Assembly (NCBI GenBank): GCA_958295835.1
Contig: OY282378.1
Location: 5,667,694 to 5,731,693 of the forward strand
Direction of reading: 5' to 3'
Length of the DNA: 64,000 bases
Source: an uncultured Gammaproteobacteria bacterium
GTDB taxonomy: Bacteria; Pseudomonadota; Gammaproteobacteria; HK1
Under the pieces are notes generated by a model that saw only the letters and a list, made by a program, of their open reading frames with translations, made no database searches and was not told the DNA's origin. The translations under genes and the position numbers were made by a program. Of the stretch, positions 1 to 8,188 are shown one piece after another (position 1 is the stretch's first letter; every line of letters starts with the position of its first letter).

Positions 1-431
1 GCGAGGCCGCCGGGCAACCGGCAGCCGACGATCTCGAACGAGGGGGCAACGTAGTCCACCGCCGGCGCGATCTCGTCCGCCGGGTACGGGCGATCCCGTG
101 CGGGCACGTCGCCCGCGAGCTTGACGAGGAATTCCGTTTCGAGTCCCGGTGCGCAGGCCGTGGGCAGCTCGATGCGCGCGCCGTTGCCGGACCGGAACGG
201 CGCGAGCAGCGGGCCGGCGAACGCATCGTCGAGCTTGAGCATCGCGAGCGCCTTGTCGTTGGTGGCGCCGAGCTTCCAGCCGATCTGCACGGCGCCCGAC
301 GCCGCGGTCTGAATCTCCTGGATCGTGTACGCCGCCGCGGTGTCGGCGGGCTTGTCGGCAGCGTCGAGCTCGATGGTCTCGCCGCTCATGCGCGCGTCCC
401 ACAGCGCGGCGGCGATCTCCCTGGGGGTCAT
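1..431 (-). CDS. 2-keto-4-pentenoate hydratase / fumarylacetoacetase-family protein (5' part)
   Basis: The first 143 residues are present; the rest lies beyond the left edge. They match the N-terminal half of the MhpD/HpaH-type hydratase and decarboxylase family: MTPREIAAALWDAR at the start, then a WKLGATN motif near residue 56 and an ETEFLVKLAGDVP stretch. Family members add water to 2-oxopent-4-enoates or decarboxylate oxalocrotonate-type acids in aromatic catabolism, using a divalent metal held by a Glu cluster. The ATG at 431 opens the frame and is followed by no other plausible start. No other catabolic gene is visible beside it, so the substrate cannot be assigned. The family call is firm and the exact reaction is not. 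Confidence 0.8.
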   Translation of the reverse strand, partial: MTPREIAAALWDARMSGETIELDAADKPADTAAAYTIQEIQTAASGAVQIGWKLGATNDKALAMLKLDDAFAGPLLAPFRSGNGARIELPTACAPGLETEFLVKLAGDVPARDRPYPADEIAPAVDYVAPSFEIVGCRLPGGL

Positions 432-658
432 GGCGGTCTCCCGAAGAACGGTGTGCGGATGTCCGGTTCCGAACGGCCGCGGCTCCCTCCACCGGCCATC
501 GCGTCCAGGCATCCGGGAGCGAGGGTGCCAAGGCGCTCGCGCCGGCGCAACGCCCGGAGCCGAACGCACGTCGAAGGGCGGTATCATTCGCCGTGCATGA
601 ATGAATGCATGGATCATTGCACAATGGCGACGAACCTTTCGATTTCCAGGCGACCGCC

Positions 659-1378
659 ATGATCGCGTCCGCGCGTGGCGATACACGGAGCCGCGGACGC
701 CTGCCGCCCCACCGCCCGGTGGCCGCGGGGCTCGCCATCGTCATAGCCGTCGCGGCGCACGCCGGAGACGCCGGGACCTGCGCTCCGGAAGCCATCCACG
801 CCGACACCGAAGGGCAGCCGCTGACAAGGGCGGAGAGGATCGCCCGAATGGACCGGGCGTTCTACGATTCACTGGCCCGGTTCGACGAATGCCAGAGCGC
901 TGCGGCGGGCACGGGCGCCGCGGCGGGACGGAACGGCGGCGCGGCTGGTGCGGACGGCGGTGCGGACAGTGCGGACGGCAATTCGGCAGGGGTGGGCGAC
1001 GGCGCTTCCGTGGAATCGGTCGCGGCGGAAGGTATCCAGGGCGCCGAAGCTCCGGAACTCCCCAAGGCGACGGCGGACGATACCTCCATCGAATCGGTGG
1101 CGGCCGGAGGCATCCAGGGCACGGAGGCTCCGGAGGACGGCGAGAGGATGGCGGCGGACACGGACCGCCCGCCCGCCGCGGGCTCGGGCCGGGCGCCCGA
1201 CGACATCCCGGCGCCGGACAACGACAGCGTGCTCGAAGCGCAGATACGGCGGGCGGCGATGGAGGAGACCGATCCACGCATACGGGCCGAGCTCTGGAAT
1301 GAATATCGCAAGTACAAGGGGCTGCCCCTGAAGCCGCTCCCGGGAGAAGAAGGAGAGAGCAACGATGCGCAGACATAG
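659..1378 (+). CDS. Exported protein with internal repeat, first gene of the VWA/FGE operon
   Basis: Not recognised by family. The 239-residue product starts at the ATG at 659; in-frame sequence upstream looks non-coding. An Arg-rich N-terminus precedes a hydrophobic segment (about residues 22-38) ending in AHAGDAG, consistent with a cleaved signal peptide. The middle is low-complexity Ala/Gly-rich and contains two copies of a 19-residue unit (SVESVAAEGIQGAEAPE and SIESVAAGGIQGTEAPE) about 23 residues apart. The C-terminal 45 residues (EETDPRIRAELWNEYRKYKG) are charged and probably helical. The stop overlaps the next start by 14 nt, so translation is likely coupled. A periplasmic or envelope location is inferred. 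Confidence 0.65.
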   Translation: MIASARGDTRSRGRLPPHRPVAAGLAIVIAVAAHAGDAGTCAPEAIHADTEGQPLTRAERIARMDRAFYDSLARFDECQSAAAGTGAAAGRNGGAAGADGGADSADGNSAGVGDGASVESVAAEGIQGAEAPELPKATADDTSIESVAAGGIQGTEAPEDGERMAADTDRPPAAGSGRAPDDIPAPDNDSVLEAQIRRAAMEETDPRIRAELWNEYRKYKGLPLKPLPGEEGESNDAQT

Positions 1379-2594
1379 CACCATTCCCGCTGCCGCTCTC
1401 GCTGCCGCCGTTGCCGTGCTGGCCGGCTGCGGGGCGATGGGGACGATGGGGGGGACGTCGGCGGGTCCGGCGGTCGGCCCCGCCATCGACCCGCCGGCCT
1501 CGGCCGCCGCGGACCCGTATCGAGGCGTGCGGCTCGACGTCATCGTCCCGGTCTTCGACCCCGGGCTCCCCGACGATCCCGACGACTACGAGAAGGAAGG
1601 CGTCTGGCCGGAGCTGCGGCGGGCCGAGGCGAACCGCTTCGCCGTCGCGCTCAAGAAGGCGCTCCAAGCTACCGGTGCGTTCGGTGACGTCCGGGTCTCG
1701 CCCGATGCCAGGGCCACCGGCGACCTCTACGTCATCGGCGCAATCGAGAAGTCGGACGGCCAGGACGTCAAGATTGCAGTCGAAGTCGTCGACATCGGCG
1801 GCAAGCGCTGGATGCGGAAGCGTTACCGGCACCGGGTGAAGGAATACTTCTGGCGCGACCCCCGCAACCGGGGCGAGGACCCCTACCAGCCGGTGTTCGA
1901 CGACGCGGCCGGGGACGTCGCGAAGCTCGTCATGAAGCGTTCGTCCGAGGAGCTCGCGACCTTGCGCCAAATCGGCGAGATCCGGTTCGCCAGGACGTTC
2001 TCCCAGGAAACCTTCGCCGGGTACGTCGAGGAGCGGGGCGGGCGCGTCACCCTGACCGGGCTGCCGGACCGGGACGACCCCATGCTCGCCCGCGTCCGCG
2101 CCATCCGGGTCCGGGACGGGCTGTTCATGGACCGGATGCAGACCCACTATGAAGGGTTCGCCCAGCGCACCGACACGAGCTACGCCGCCTGGCAGGAGCA
2201 CAGCCTGACCGAAGTCAAGGCGAGGAACAAGGCACGGGGCAAGGCCCTGGTCCAGGGCGTGGTGGGGGCGGCGCTGGCGGTCGGCGGCGCCATCGCCGCG
2301 GTGAAGGGCGGCCACAACCGCGATGCCGGAACCGAGGTCGCCGGCATCGCCGCCGCCGTCGCCGGCGGCCTGCTCGTCGCGAAGAGCTTCCAGAACAGCG
2401 CTGAAGGCAGGGTGCATGCCGAGGCCCTGTCCGAGCTCGGCGAATCGCTCGACGTCGAGATCGCCCCGCAGGTCGTCGAACTCGAAGATACCACCGTCGA
2501 GCTGACCGGTGACGCGCGGGAGCAGTTCCGGCAGTGGCGGTCGTTCCTCAAACGCATCTACGACGAGAAAGGCGTCCCGGAGACCGCCCTCTGA
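1365..2594 (+). CDS. Putative lipoprotein of the VWA/FGE operon
   Basis: The 409-residue product has an N-terminal signal ending in the lipobox LAGC (Cys at about residue 22), so it should be lipid-anchored, probably in the outer membrane. Residues 45-200 form a mixed alpha/beta region with RLDVIVPVFDPGLPDD and AVEVVDIGGKRWMRKRY. Residues about 285-345 hold two Ala/Gly-rich hydrophobic stretches (VVGAALAVGGAIAAVKGG and VAGIAAAVAGGLLVAKS) that could insert in a membrane or form a glycine-zipper hairpin. I do not recognise a named family. It overlaps the upstream gene by 14 nt and leads directly to the PEGA genes, so it is probably a structural part of the same complex. Confidence 0.7.
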   Translation: MRRHSTIPAAALAAAVAVLAGCGAMGTMGGTSAGPAVGPAIDPPASAAADPYRGVRLDVIVPVFDPGLPDDPDDYEKEGVWPELRRAEANRFAVALKKALQATGAFGDVRVSPDARATGDLYVIGAIEKSDGQDVKIAVEVVDIGGKRWMRKRYRHRVKEYFWRDPRNRGEDPYQPVFDDAAGDVAKLVMKRSSEELATLRQIGEIRFARTFSQETFAGYVEERGGRVTLTGLPDRDDPMLARVRAIRVRDGLFMDRMQTHYEGFAQRTDTSYAAWQEHSLTEVKARNKARGKALVQGVVGAALAVGGAIAAVKGGHNRDAGTEVAGIAAAVAGGLLVAKSFQNSAEGRVHAEALSELGESLDVEIAPQVVELEDTTVELTGDAREQFRQWRSFLKRIYDEKGVPETAL

Positions 2595-2602
2595 ACCCTT
2601 GA

Positions 2603-3048
2603 ATGAACCGGGAACATGAGAACGGCGCGATCCGGAGCCGGGTCGCACGCGCTCGTGTGCGCCAGGCGTCGGGCAGGAGACGCCTGCCGTGGGGACTCGC
2701 GGGGCTCGCGGGCCTGGCGGTCCTCGCCGCCGGCGGTGGGGCGTCCGGATGGGATTTCAGCTTGCCCGGGAGGCTGCGCCGGGCCCGGGCGTGGCCGAAA
2801 CCCGGACTCCGGAAGCCGGACGGACGCCGGTCCCGGTCCGTATCCCGTCGGACGGCCGGACCGAGATGGGGATCCGGGGCGTCGGCCGGATCGGGCGCAC
2901 CGGGGAGCGCACCATCGAGCTTCGTCCCGGCGACTACATGTTCGAAGGCAAGCGCCCCGGATACGGCTCCAGACGGGTCAGGGTGGCGGTGACGGCGGGC
3001 GGCGGTGCTCCCGTCGAGGTGCGGATCGTCTGCGATGAACGCAGTTGA
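2603..3048 (+). pseudogene. PEGA-like membrane-anchored protein, apparently frameshifted
   Basis: Two reading frames must be joined to give a sensible protein. From the ATG at 2603, frame 2 gives a basic N-terminus and a transmembrane helix (LPWGLAGLAGLAVLAAGGG). Frame 1 carries the rest: PVPVRIPSDGRTEMGI, TIELRPGDYMFEGKRPGY and VRVAVTAGGGAPVEV, which have the look of a PEGA-type beta domain, ending DERS. The switch lies around 2740-2790. The frame-1 reading alone could begin at a GTG at 2689 and would then lack the anchor. Its stop overlaps the next gene's ATG by 14 nt, the same overlap as at 1365, so the 3' part is certainly real. Either a sequencing error or a real mutation could explain the break. 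Confidence 0.6.
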
Positions 3049-5068
3049 GCACACGCTCTCGCAAGCGCGCCGGCGCCGGCGGCGGACCCTCGGGATCAGA
3101 ACCGCGATCGGCGCTGCCGTCATCCTCGCGGCCGCGCTCGGCGGCGCGCTCGCGCATTTCGTGGGAGAGGTCGGCCGGCTCGAAGTCGCCGTCGCACCGG
3201 CCGAGGCCGCGGCGACCGCCACCATCGAAATCGTCGAGGGCCGGGGCATCGTCATCGGGACCGGGGTATGGGCCTTGCCGGGGCCGCTGGCGCTGCGCAT
3301 CGGCGCCGAGGGCTTCGTGCCCGAAACCCTCGCGATCACGCAAGCGGCCAGGGCCCGCAAGCTCGTCGACGTCATCCTGCGCGAGCACCCCGCCACGCTC
3401 CGGGCGACCACCGAGCCCGGCCATCCCGCGACCCGATGGTCCCTCGACGGCCCGTTCGTGGCCGAAGGACCCCACCTCGAAATCGAAATCCCGGCCGGCG
3501 AGCACACCGTCGGCGCCCGGCATCCCTGGTACGCACCCGCGTCGCGGCGGTTGAACGCCGAACGCGGGGGCGCCTACTCCCTGACGCTGCCGCTGGTGCC
3601 GGTCGAGGGGCGGATCACGATCACCTCGGAGCCGGACGGGGCTCGGGTGACGTACAACGGCCAAGCCGCCGGGAAGACCCCGCTGACCCTGGCTGCCGGG
3701 GGCGGCGTCCATACGCTGCGCATCGCCCACGACGGCTACGAGGCTCGCACGGACACGATCGACGTCACCCACGACACCCCCGAGGCGGAACGCCACTACC
3801 GGCTGGCCCGCGCGCGGGGCCGGGTGTCGTTCGCCCTCTCGCCCGAAGGCGGCACGCTCTCCATCGACGGGCGGGCGGCGACGGCGACGGAGAATCTCCG
3901 CCTCCCCGCGGGTGTGCCCCACCGGGTCCGCTACGCGAAGCCGGGCCATGCTCCGCAGGAGACCGAATTCACGCTGAACCCGGGAGAGCACCGCGCCATC
4001 GCACTGGCGCTCACCCCGATCTTCGGCGCCGTCTCGGTGCGGTCGGAGCCCGAGGCCGACGTCGAGGTCGGGGGGCAGAGCATGGGCCGCACCCCGAAGC
4101 GCCTGATGCTTCTGGCCGTTCCCCAGACCATCCGCCTGAGCCGCGACGGTTACCGCACCGTGACGCGCACCGTCACCCCCGACCCCGACACGCCGCAGAA
4201 CATCGCCGTCACACTGCGCTCCGAAGCCCAGGCCCGGCTCGAAACGGCGCCGCCGCACTACACCAACCGCGCCGGAATCATGCTGAAGCTGTTCAAGAAC
4301 CCCGGAACCGTGACGCTCGGGACACCGCGGGGGGAGCCGGGGCGGCGAGCCAACGAATTCGTCCGCGAGGTCCGGCTCACCAGAGCGTTCTACGCCGGCG
4401 TGCACGAGGTCACCGCCGGGCAGTTCCGGTTGTTCACGCACCCCGGCCAGCCTCCGGCCGCCGACATGCGCCCGGTCACCGGGATCGGCTGGGAAGACGC
4501 CGCCCGCTACTGCAACTGGCTCAGCCGGCAGGAGGGCCTGGCCCCGGTCTACCACTTCGCCAACGGCCGCCACCGCGGCAGCAGCGCCGCCGCCGACGGC
4601 TACCGGCTCCCCACCGAGGCGGAATGGGAGTGGCTGGCCCGCAAGGCCGGACGCGGCCGGGAGACCCGGTTCCCGTGGGGGGACGACGCCCGGGTGCCCG
4701 CCCGCGCCGGCAACCTCGCCGACGAGTCGGCCCGCGGGCGGGTCCCGGTGTACATTCCTCGCTACAACGACGGGTTCGCGCAGATGGCCGAGGTCGGCAG
4801 GTTCGACGCCAACGCCGCGGGGCTCCACGACCTCGCGGGCAACGCGAGCGAGTGGACGCACGACAACTACGACCTGCACCCTCCGCCCCCGGACCTGGTG
4901 GAGACCGATCCGATGGACGTCCGCCCGGATCGCCGGCATACCGTGAAGGGATCGAGCTGGCGGTCCGGAACGTTGAGCGCGCTGCGCGCCGCCTGGCGCG
5001 ACGGCAGCAGTGCTCCGAGAGACGACCTCGGCTTTCGTATCGCCCGCTACCTCGCGGGAGGACGATGA
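3035..5068 (+). CDS. PEGA-repeat protein with C-terminal FGE-sulfatase (SUMF1-like) domain
   Basis: The 677-residue product has a basic N-terminus, one membrane anchor (about residues 22-42), a long beta-rich region with several PEGA-type repeats, and a formylglycine-generating-enzyme-like domain from about residue 417 to the end. The PEGA units are clearest at 190-245 (GRITITSEPDGARVTYNG) and 330-395. In the FGE domain I see YAGVHEVTAGQFR, GIGWEDAARYCNWLS, YRLPTEAEWEWLAR, DLAGNASEWTHDNY and a GLGFR-like end (DDLGFRIAR), all family hallmarks. FGE-fold proteins are often binding modules rather than enzymes, and PEGA domains are surface or cell-wall associated. ATG 3035 is chosen because of the coupled 14-nt overlap. 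Confidence 0.85.
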   Translation: MNAVEHTLSQARRRRRRTLGIRTAIGAAVILAAALGGALAHFVGEVGRLEVAVAPAEAAATATIEIVEGRGIVIGTGVWALPGPLALRIGAEGFVPETLAITQAARARKLVDVILREHPATLRATTEPGHPATRWSLDGPFVAEGPHLEIEIPAGEHTVGARHPWYAPASRRLNAERGGAYSLTLPLVPVEGRITITSEPDGARVTYNGQAAGKTPLTLAAGGGVHTLRIAHDGYEARTDTIDVTHDTPEAERHYRLARARGRVSFALSPEGGTLSIDGRAATATENLRLPAGVPHRVRYAKPGHAPQETEFTLNPGEHRAIALALTPIFGAVSVRSEPEADVEVGGQSMGRTPKRLMLLAVPQTIRLSRDGYRTVTRTVTPDPDTPQNIAVTLRSEAQARLETAPPHYTNRAGIMLKLFKNPGTVTLGTPRGEPGRRANEFVREVRLTRAFYAGVHEVTAGQFRLFTHPGQPPAADMRPVTGIGWEDAARYCNWLSRQEGLAPVYHFANGRHRGSSAAADGYRLPTEAEWEWLARKAGRGRETRFPWGDDARVPARAGNLADESARGRVPVYIPRYNDGFAQMAEVGRFDANAAGLHDLAGNASEWTHDNYDLHPPPPDLVETDPMDVRPDRRHTVKGSSWRSGTLSALRAAWRDGSSAPRDDLGFRIARYLAGGR

Positions 5069-5069
5069 C

Positions 5070-5231
5070 ATGAAGGGGAACCGCACATCGCACCGGATCC
5101 GGATCGCCGCCGGGGTGGCGGTGGTGATCGCCCTCGCCGCCGTCACGTTCGTCCTCCAGCGCGCGAGCGTCGCCCAGGGAGGGCCGTCCATCAGCCTGGA
5201 GGCCCCCGTGAGCTTCCCGGTGGACATCTGA
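5070..5231 (+). CDS. Small single-helix membrane protein
   Basis: This 53-residue protein starts at the ATG at 5070, one base after the upstream stop, and ends one base before the GTG of the channel gene. It has a basic N-terminus (MKGNRTSHRIRIA), one hydrophobic helix (AAGVAVVIALAAVTFVLQ) and a short periplasmic tail (SISLEAPVSFPVDI). No family is recognised. Its position between the FGE protein and the ExbB-like channel, with essentially no spacing, argues it is translated and works with them. Confidence 0.65.
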   Translation: MKGNRTSHRIRIAAGVAVVIALAAVTFVLQRASVAQGGPSISLEAPVSFPVDI

Positions 5232-5232
5232 C

Positions 5233-5988
5233 GTGAACGAGCTCGTGCGGGGCGCCGCCATCCTCGCCGGCAGCGGCGCGGCGATCCATCTGTTCTACGT
5301 CCAGGTCATCCGGCCGGGAGCCGAAGCGGCCATCGAGGCGGCCCGCCTCGCGGGGCAGTCGGCGCCCCGGGAGTGGACGGTCATCCTCAAGGACTGGGAG
5401 CAGGAGGTCTGCCTCGTGCTGATGGTCTTCTGCGCCATCCGCATCCTCATGATGATGTGGGCGCTGGCGTCCGAGCAGTACCTCTTCGGCGTCGACGTCT
5501 TCAAGGAGGCCGACGACGGAACCGCTCCGCTGGTCGAGGCCCTCGACGAGCTGGAGGCCCTGCCCGCCGAGATGACCGGGACGCAGCTCGTGGAGGCGTT
5601 GAAGGCGAGCCTGCGCCGCTACCGGATCACCGGGGACGTCCAGAACACCTCCGACGCCATCCGGACGAGCGTGGAGGCGCTGGGGATGCGGTTCGAAGCC
5701 GACAACGCGATGATCCGGTACGTCATCTGGGCGATCCCGTCGATCGGCTTCGTGGGCACCGTGCGGGGGATCGGACAGGCGCTCTCACAGGCCGACGAGG
5801 CGCTGGCCGGGGACATCGCCGGCATGACCGCGAGCCTCGGAACCGCCTTCAACTCGACGCTGGTGGCGCTGCTGGCCAGCCTCGTGCTCATGCTGCTGCT
5901 GCACGCCCTGCAACGAGCACAGGACAGGCGTCTGGTCGACATCCAGGCCTACTGCGAAGAGTTCCTGCTCAAGCGCATCAGCCGCTGA
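5233..5988 (+). CDS. ExbB/TolQ/MotA-like proton-channel family protein
   Basis: The 251-residue product starts at a GTG at 5233. Hydrophobic segments lie near residues 7-27, 57-78, 160-185 and 195-225. The C-terminal pair carries the family signature: IPSIGFVGTVRGIGQAL followed by ASLGTAFNSTLVALLAS, with the conserved Gly and Thr/Ser positions of MotA/TolQ/ExbB proteins. A cytoplasmic domain of about 80 residues separates the second and third helices. ExbB-type pentamers pass protons and drive a single-helix partner (ExbD/TolR). No ordinary ExbD follows; the next two genes encode one-helix proteins with VWA domains instead, so those are the likely partners. Confidence 0.85.
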   Translation: MNELVRGAAILAGSGAAIHLFYVQVIRPGAEAAIEAARLAGQSAPREWTVILKDWEQEVCLVLMVFCAIRILMMMWALASEQYLFGVDVFKEADDGTAPLVEALDELEALPAEMTGTQLVEALKASLRRYRITGDVQNTSDAIRTSVEALGMRFEADNAMIRYVIWAIPSIGFVGTVRGIGQALSQADEALAGDIAGMTASLGTAFNSTLVALLASLVLMLLLHALQRAQDRRLVDIQAYCEEFLLKRISR

Positions 5989-5996
5989 CCGCCGCC

Positions 5997-7073
5997 ATGC
6001 GGACCAGACGACGGGAGCCGGGGGGGATGATGGCCTTTCTCGACGTCATGGCCTGCGGCCTGGGCGCGGCGATCCTGCTCTTCCTCATCGTCAAGCACCA
6101 CACCGGGACCGCGGTCGAGCCGGACGCCGGCGAGCGGGCCGCGGCCGGGGAGGAGACGCTGGCGGCGCTTCGCCGGGAGGCGGGAACGCTGGCCGGACGG
6201 ATCGAGGAGGCGCAACGCCGGAGCCGGGAACGCCACGACAGGCAGGCCCCGACCGGCGGCGAGGGCCAGGAAGACGCCGGCCGGGCGCGGCTCGCCGAAA
6301 TCGAGCGCGCGATCCGGGACGCACGGGCCAGGAACGCGGCGTTGCGCAACGAGGTGGAATCCATCGACCCGGACCAGGCCGGCGACGTCATCGAAGACGT
6401 GCGGGGCGGCGAGGAGGAGTACCTGCTCGGTCTCGGGGTGGAGGGACGGCGCATCGCGATCCTGCTCGACCGCAGCGCCTCGATGACCGACGAGCGGCTC
6501 ATCGACGTCATCGCGCGCAAGGTCCGCTCGGATGCGGAGAAGAAGCAGGGGCCGAAGTGGCGGCGCACGCTGCGCACCGCGCGCTGGCTCCTGCACCGGC
6601 TCCCCGCCGGGAGCGAAGTCGCGGTCATCGCGTTCAACGATCAGGCGACGGTGCTTCACGGCGCGGCCTGGGCCGACGGCCGGGACCGGGCGGCGCTCCG
6701 GGGACTGTTCGGGGAGCTCGACCGGCTGGTGCCGACCGGGGCGACGAACCTGGAGGCGGGGCTGCGGGCGCTCGGCCACCTCTCCCCGCCCGCCACCGAC
6801 GTCTACGTGGTGACCGACGGACTCCCGACCCGGAGCCTGTCATCGCCCGGGCTGCTCTCCGGCTGCTCCGGGAATGCGAGGGGCAAGGTGAGCGGCGCCT
6901 GCCGCAAGGCGCTGTTCTACGCGAGCCTGCGAGCGTCCGCCCCGCCGCCGGGCCGGAAGGTCCACGTCATTCTGCTGCCACTGGAAGGGGATCCGGAAGC
7001 GGCGCCGGCGTACTGGAACTGGACCGCGCAGGCCGGCGGGCTCCTCATGACCCCGGCGAGGGGCTGGCCGTGA
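5997..7073 (+). CDS. Membrane-anchored von Willebrand A domain protein 1
   Basis: The 358-residue product starts at ATG 5997. A short basic N-terminus is followed by one helix, AFLDVMACGLGAAILLFLI (about residues 13-31), with Asp at 16, placed like the essential Asp of ExbD/TolR. Residues 45-125 are charged and likely coiled coil. The VWA domain covers about 140-358, with a complete-looking MIDAS: DRSAS at 158-162, TGATN around 249 and TDGLP further on. The stop overlaps the next GTG (GTGA). The helix motif FLDV-CG-GA is repeated in the next protein. A role as the moving partner of the upstream channel is inferred. Confidence 0.85.
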   Translation: MRTRRREPGGMMAFLDVMACGLGAAILLFLIVKHHTGTAVEPDAGERAAAGEETLAALRREAGTLAGRIEEAQRRSRERHDRQAPTGGEGQEDAGRARLAEIERAIRDARARNAALRNEVESIDPDQAGDVIEDVRGGEEEYLLGLGVEGRRIAILLDRSASMTDERLIDVIARKVRSDAEKKQGPKWRRTLRTARWLLHRLPAGSEVAVIAFNDQATVLHGAAWADGRDRAALRGLFGELDRLVPTGATNLEAGLRALGHLSPPATDVYVVTDGLPTRSLSSPGLLSGCSGNARGKVSGACRKALFYASLRASAPPPGRKVHVILLPLEGDPEAAPAYWNWTAQAGGLLMTPARGWP

Positions 7074-8095
7074 AGAAGGCCCGCCCTTCCGGCGAGATCT
7101 TCGGCCTGGCGTTCCTCGACGTCATCACCTGCGGGTTCGGCGCGATCGTCCTGCTGCTGCTCATCTCGAGACCGGCCCCGATCGACGCCGGCGGCGACGC
7201 CCGGGCTCCGGTGCCCGAGTCCGAGATCCGGGAAGCCGCGGACCTCGTGGCCCGGCTGCGTGAACGGTGGGATGCCCTCCGGAGCGCACTCGCAGCCGAG
7301 GTGGAGCGGCGGCCCGCGCCCGTGGAGACACCCGGCGAGGATCCGGCCCTCGACGAGGCGATCCGGGCCGCCGGCCGGAAGCTGGAACAACTGCAACGGG
7401 ACAACCAGGGGCTGGAGCGGGTCTGGGAATCGCTCCGTCGCGCAACCCTGCGGGTGCGCGCCCCGGTGAGCGAGCGCGACCCCGAAGTCGGAGGGATCCC
7501 CGTCGACAGCGAATACGTCATCTTCATCGTGGACACGTCGGGGAGCATGAAGTCCATCTGGGACCGGGTCATGGAGGTCATGGACCAGGTCCTGGACGTC
7601 CACCCCCGGGTCAGCGGGTTCCAGGTCCTGAACGACAACGGCGGCTACCTCGTCAGCGCCTACCGGAGGAAATGGATCCCCGACACCCCGGGGCGGCGCC
7701 GGAGCATCCTGGGCCTGGTTCGGAGCTGGGGCGCCTTCTCGAACAGCAGTCCCGTCGAGGGGCTCGAGACCGCGCTGCGCGCCTACGCGCGGCAGGACCG
7801 GAAGATCGCCATCTACATCTTCGGCGACGACTACTCCGGATCGTCCTACGACGAGGTCATCGAGACGTTGCGGCGGCTCAACACCGAGCCGGGGACCGGC
7901 CGGCGCCGGGTCCGCGTCCACGCCGTCGGCTTCGTCTCCACCCACAGCACCGAACGCTACGCGACTCTCATGCGCGAGGTGACCCGGACCAACGAGGGCA
8001 CGTTCCTGGCCCTGCCCGTCCGGGACCCCTCGGGCAACACCGGCGTCGCCCGGCCGGACTACCGGGCCGGAGTGCTGCGGGATTCCGCGAACTGA
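7070..8095 (+). CDS. Membrane-anchored von Willebrand A domain protein 2
   Basis: The 341-residue product starts at a GTG at 7070 inside the previous stop codon, so it is translationally coupled. Its N-terminal helix, AFLDVITCGFGAIVLLLLI (about 14-32), is a clear relative of the helix in the preceding protein, with Asp at 17. A predicted coiled coil (about 52-125) leads to a VWA domain from about 145 with MIDAS DTSGS at 155-159 and an Asp-rich loop FGDDYSGSS. Outside the helix and MIDAS the two VWA proteins are quite different, so they are not a recent duplication. They probably form two subunits of one envelope machine. Confidence 0.85.
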   Translation: MKKARPSGEIFGLAFLDVITCGFGAIVLLLLISRPAPIDAGGDARAPVPESEIREAADLVARLRERWDALRSALAAEVERRPAPVETPGEDPALDEAIRAAGRKLEQLQRDNQGLERVWESLRRATLRVRAPVSERDPEVGGIPVDSEYVIFIVDTSGSMKSIWDRVMEVMDQVLDVHPRVSGFQVLNDNGGYLVSAYRRKWIPDTPGRRRSILGLVRSWGAFSNSSPVEGLETALRAYARQDRKIAIYIFGDDYSGSSYDEVIETLRRLNTEPGTGRRRVRVHAVGFVSTHSTERYATLMREVTRTNEGTFLALPVRDPSGNTGVARPDYRAGVLRDSAN

Positions 8096-8175
8096 GGGAA
8101 CGGCCCGCCGTCATGGAGCCGCGGGTGCTGTTGGTGGACGCTGCGGGAGCCCGCGAACCGAAGGAACGCCCCGCC
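8075..8175. repeat. Imperfect direct repeat at the 3' end of the second VWA gene
   Basis: A 35-bp segment at 8075-8109, which includes the last codons and stop of the VWA gene, recurs at 8141-8175 with five mismatches (period 66). Both copies begin CTGCGGGA and end CCCGCC. The second copy is non-coding and lies between the convergent VWA and protease genes. Confidence 0.75.
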
Positions 8176-8188
8176 CGATCGCCGGCCG

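Noticed and set aside
741..2648. A 635-codon open frame on the minus strand
   Set aside because: It is antisense to two genes with signal peptides and coupled overlaps; its Arg/Pro-rich translation is the usual shadow in GC-rich DNA.
2978..5227. A 749-codon minus-strand frame
   Set aside because: Antisense to the PEGA-FGE gene, whose domain motifs are unambiguous.
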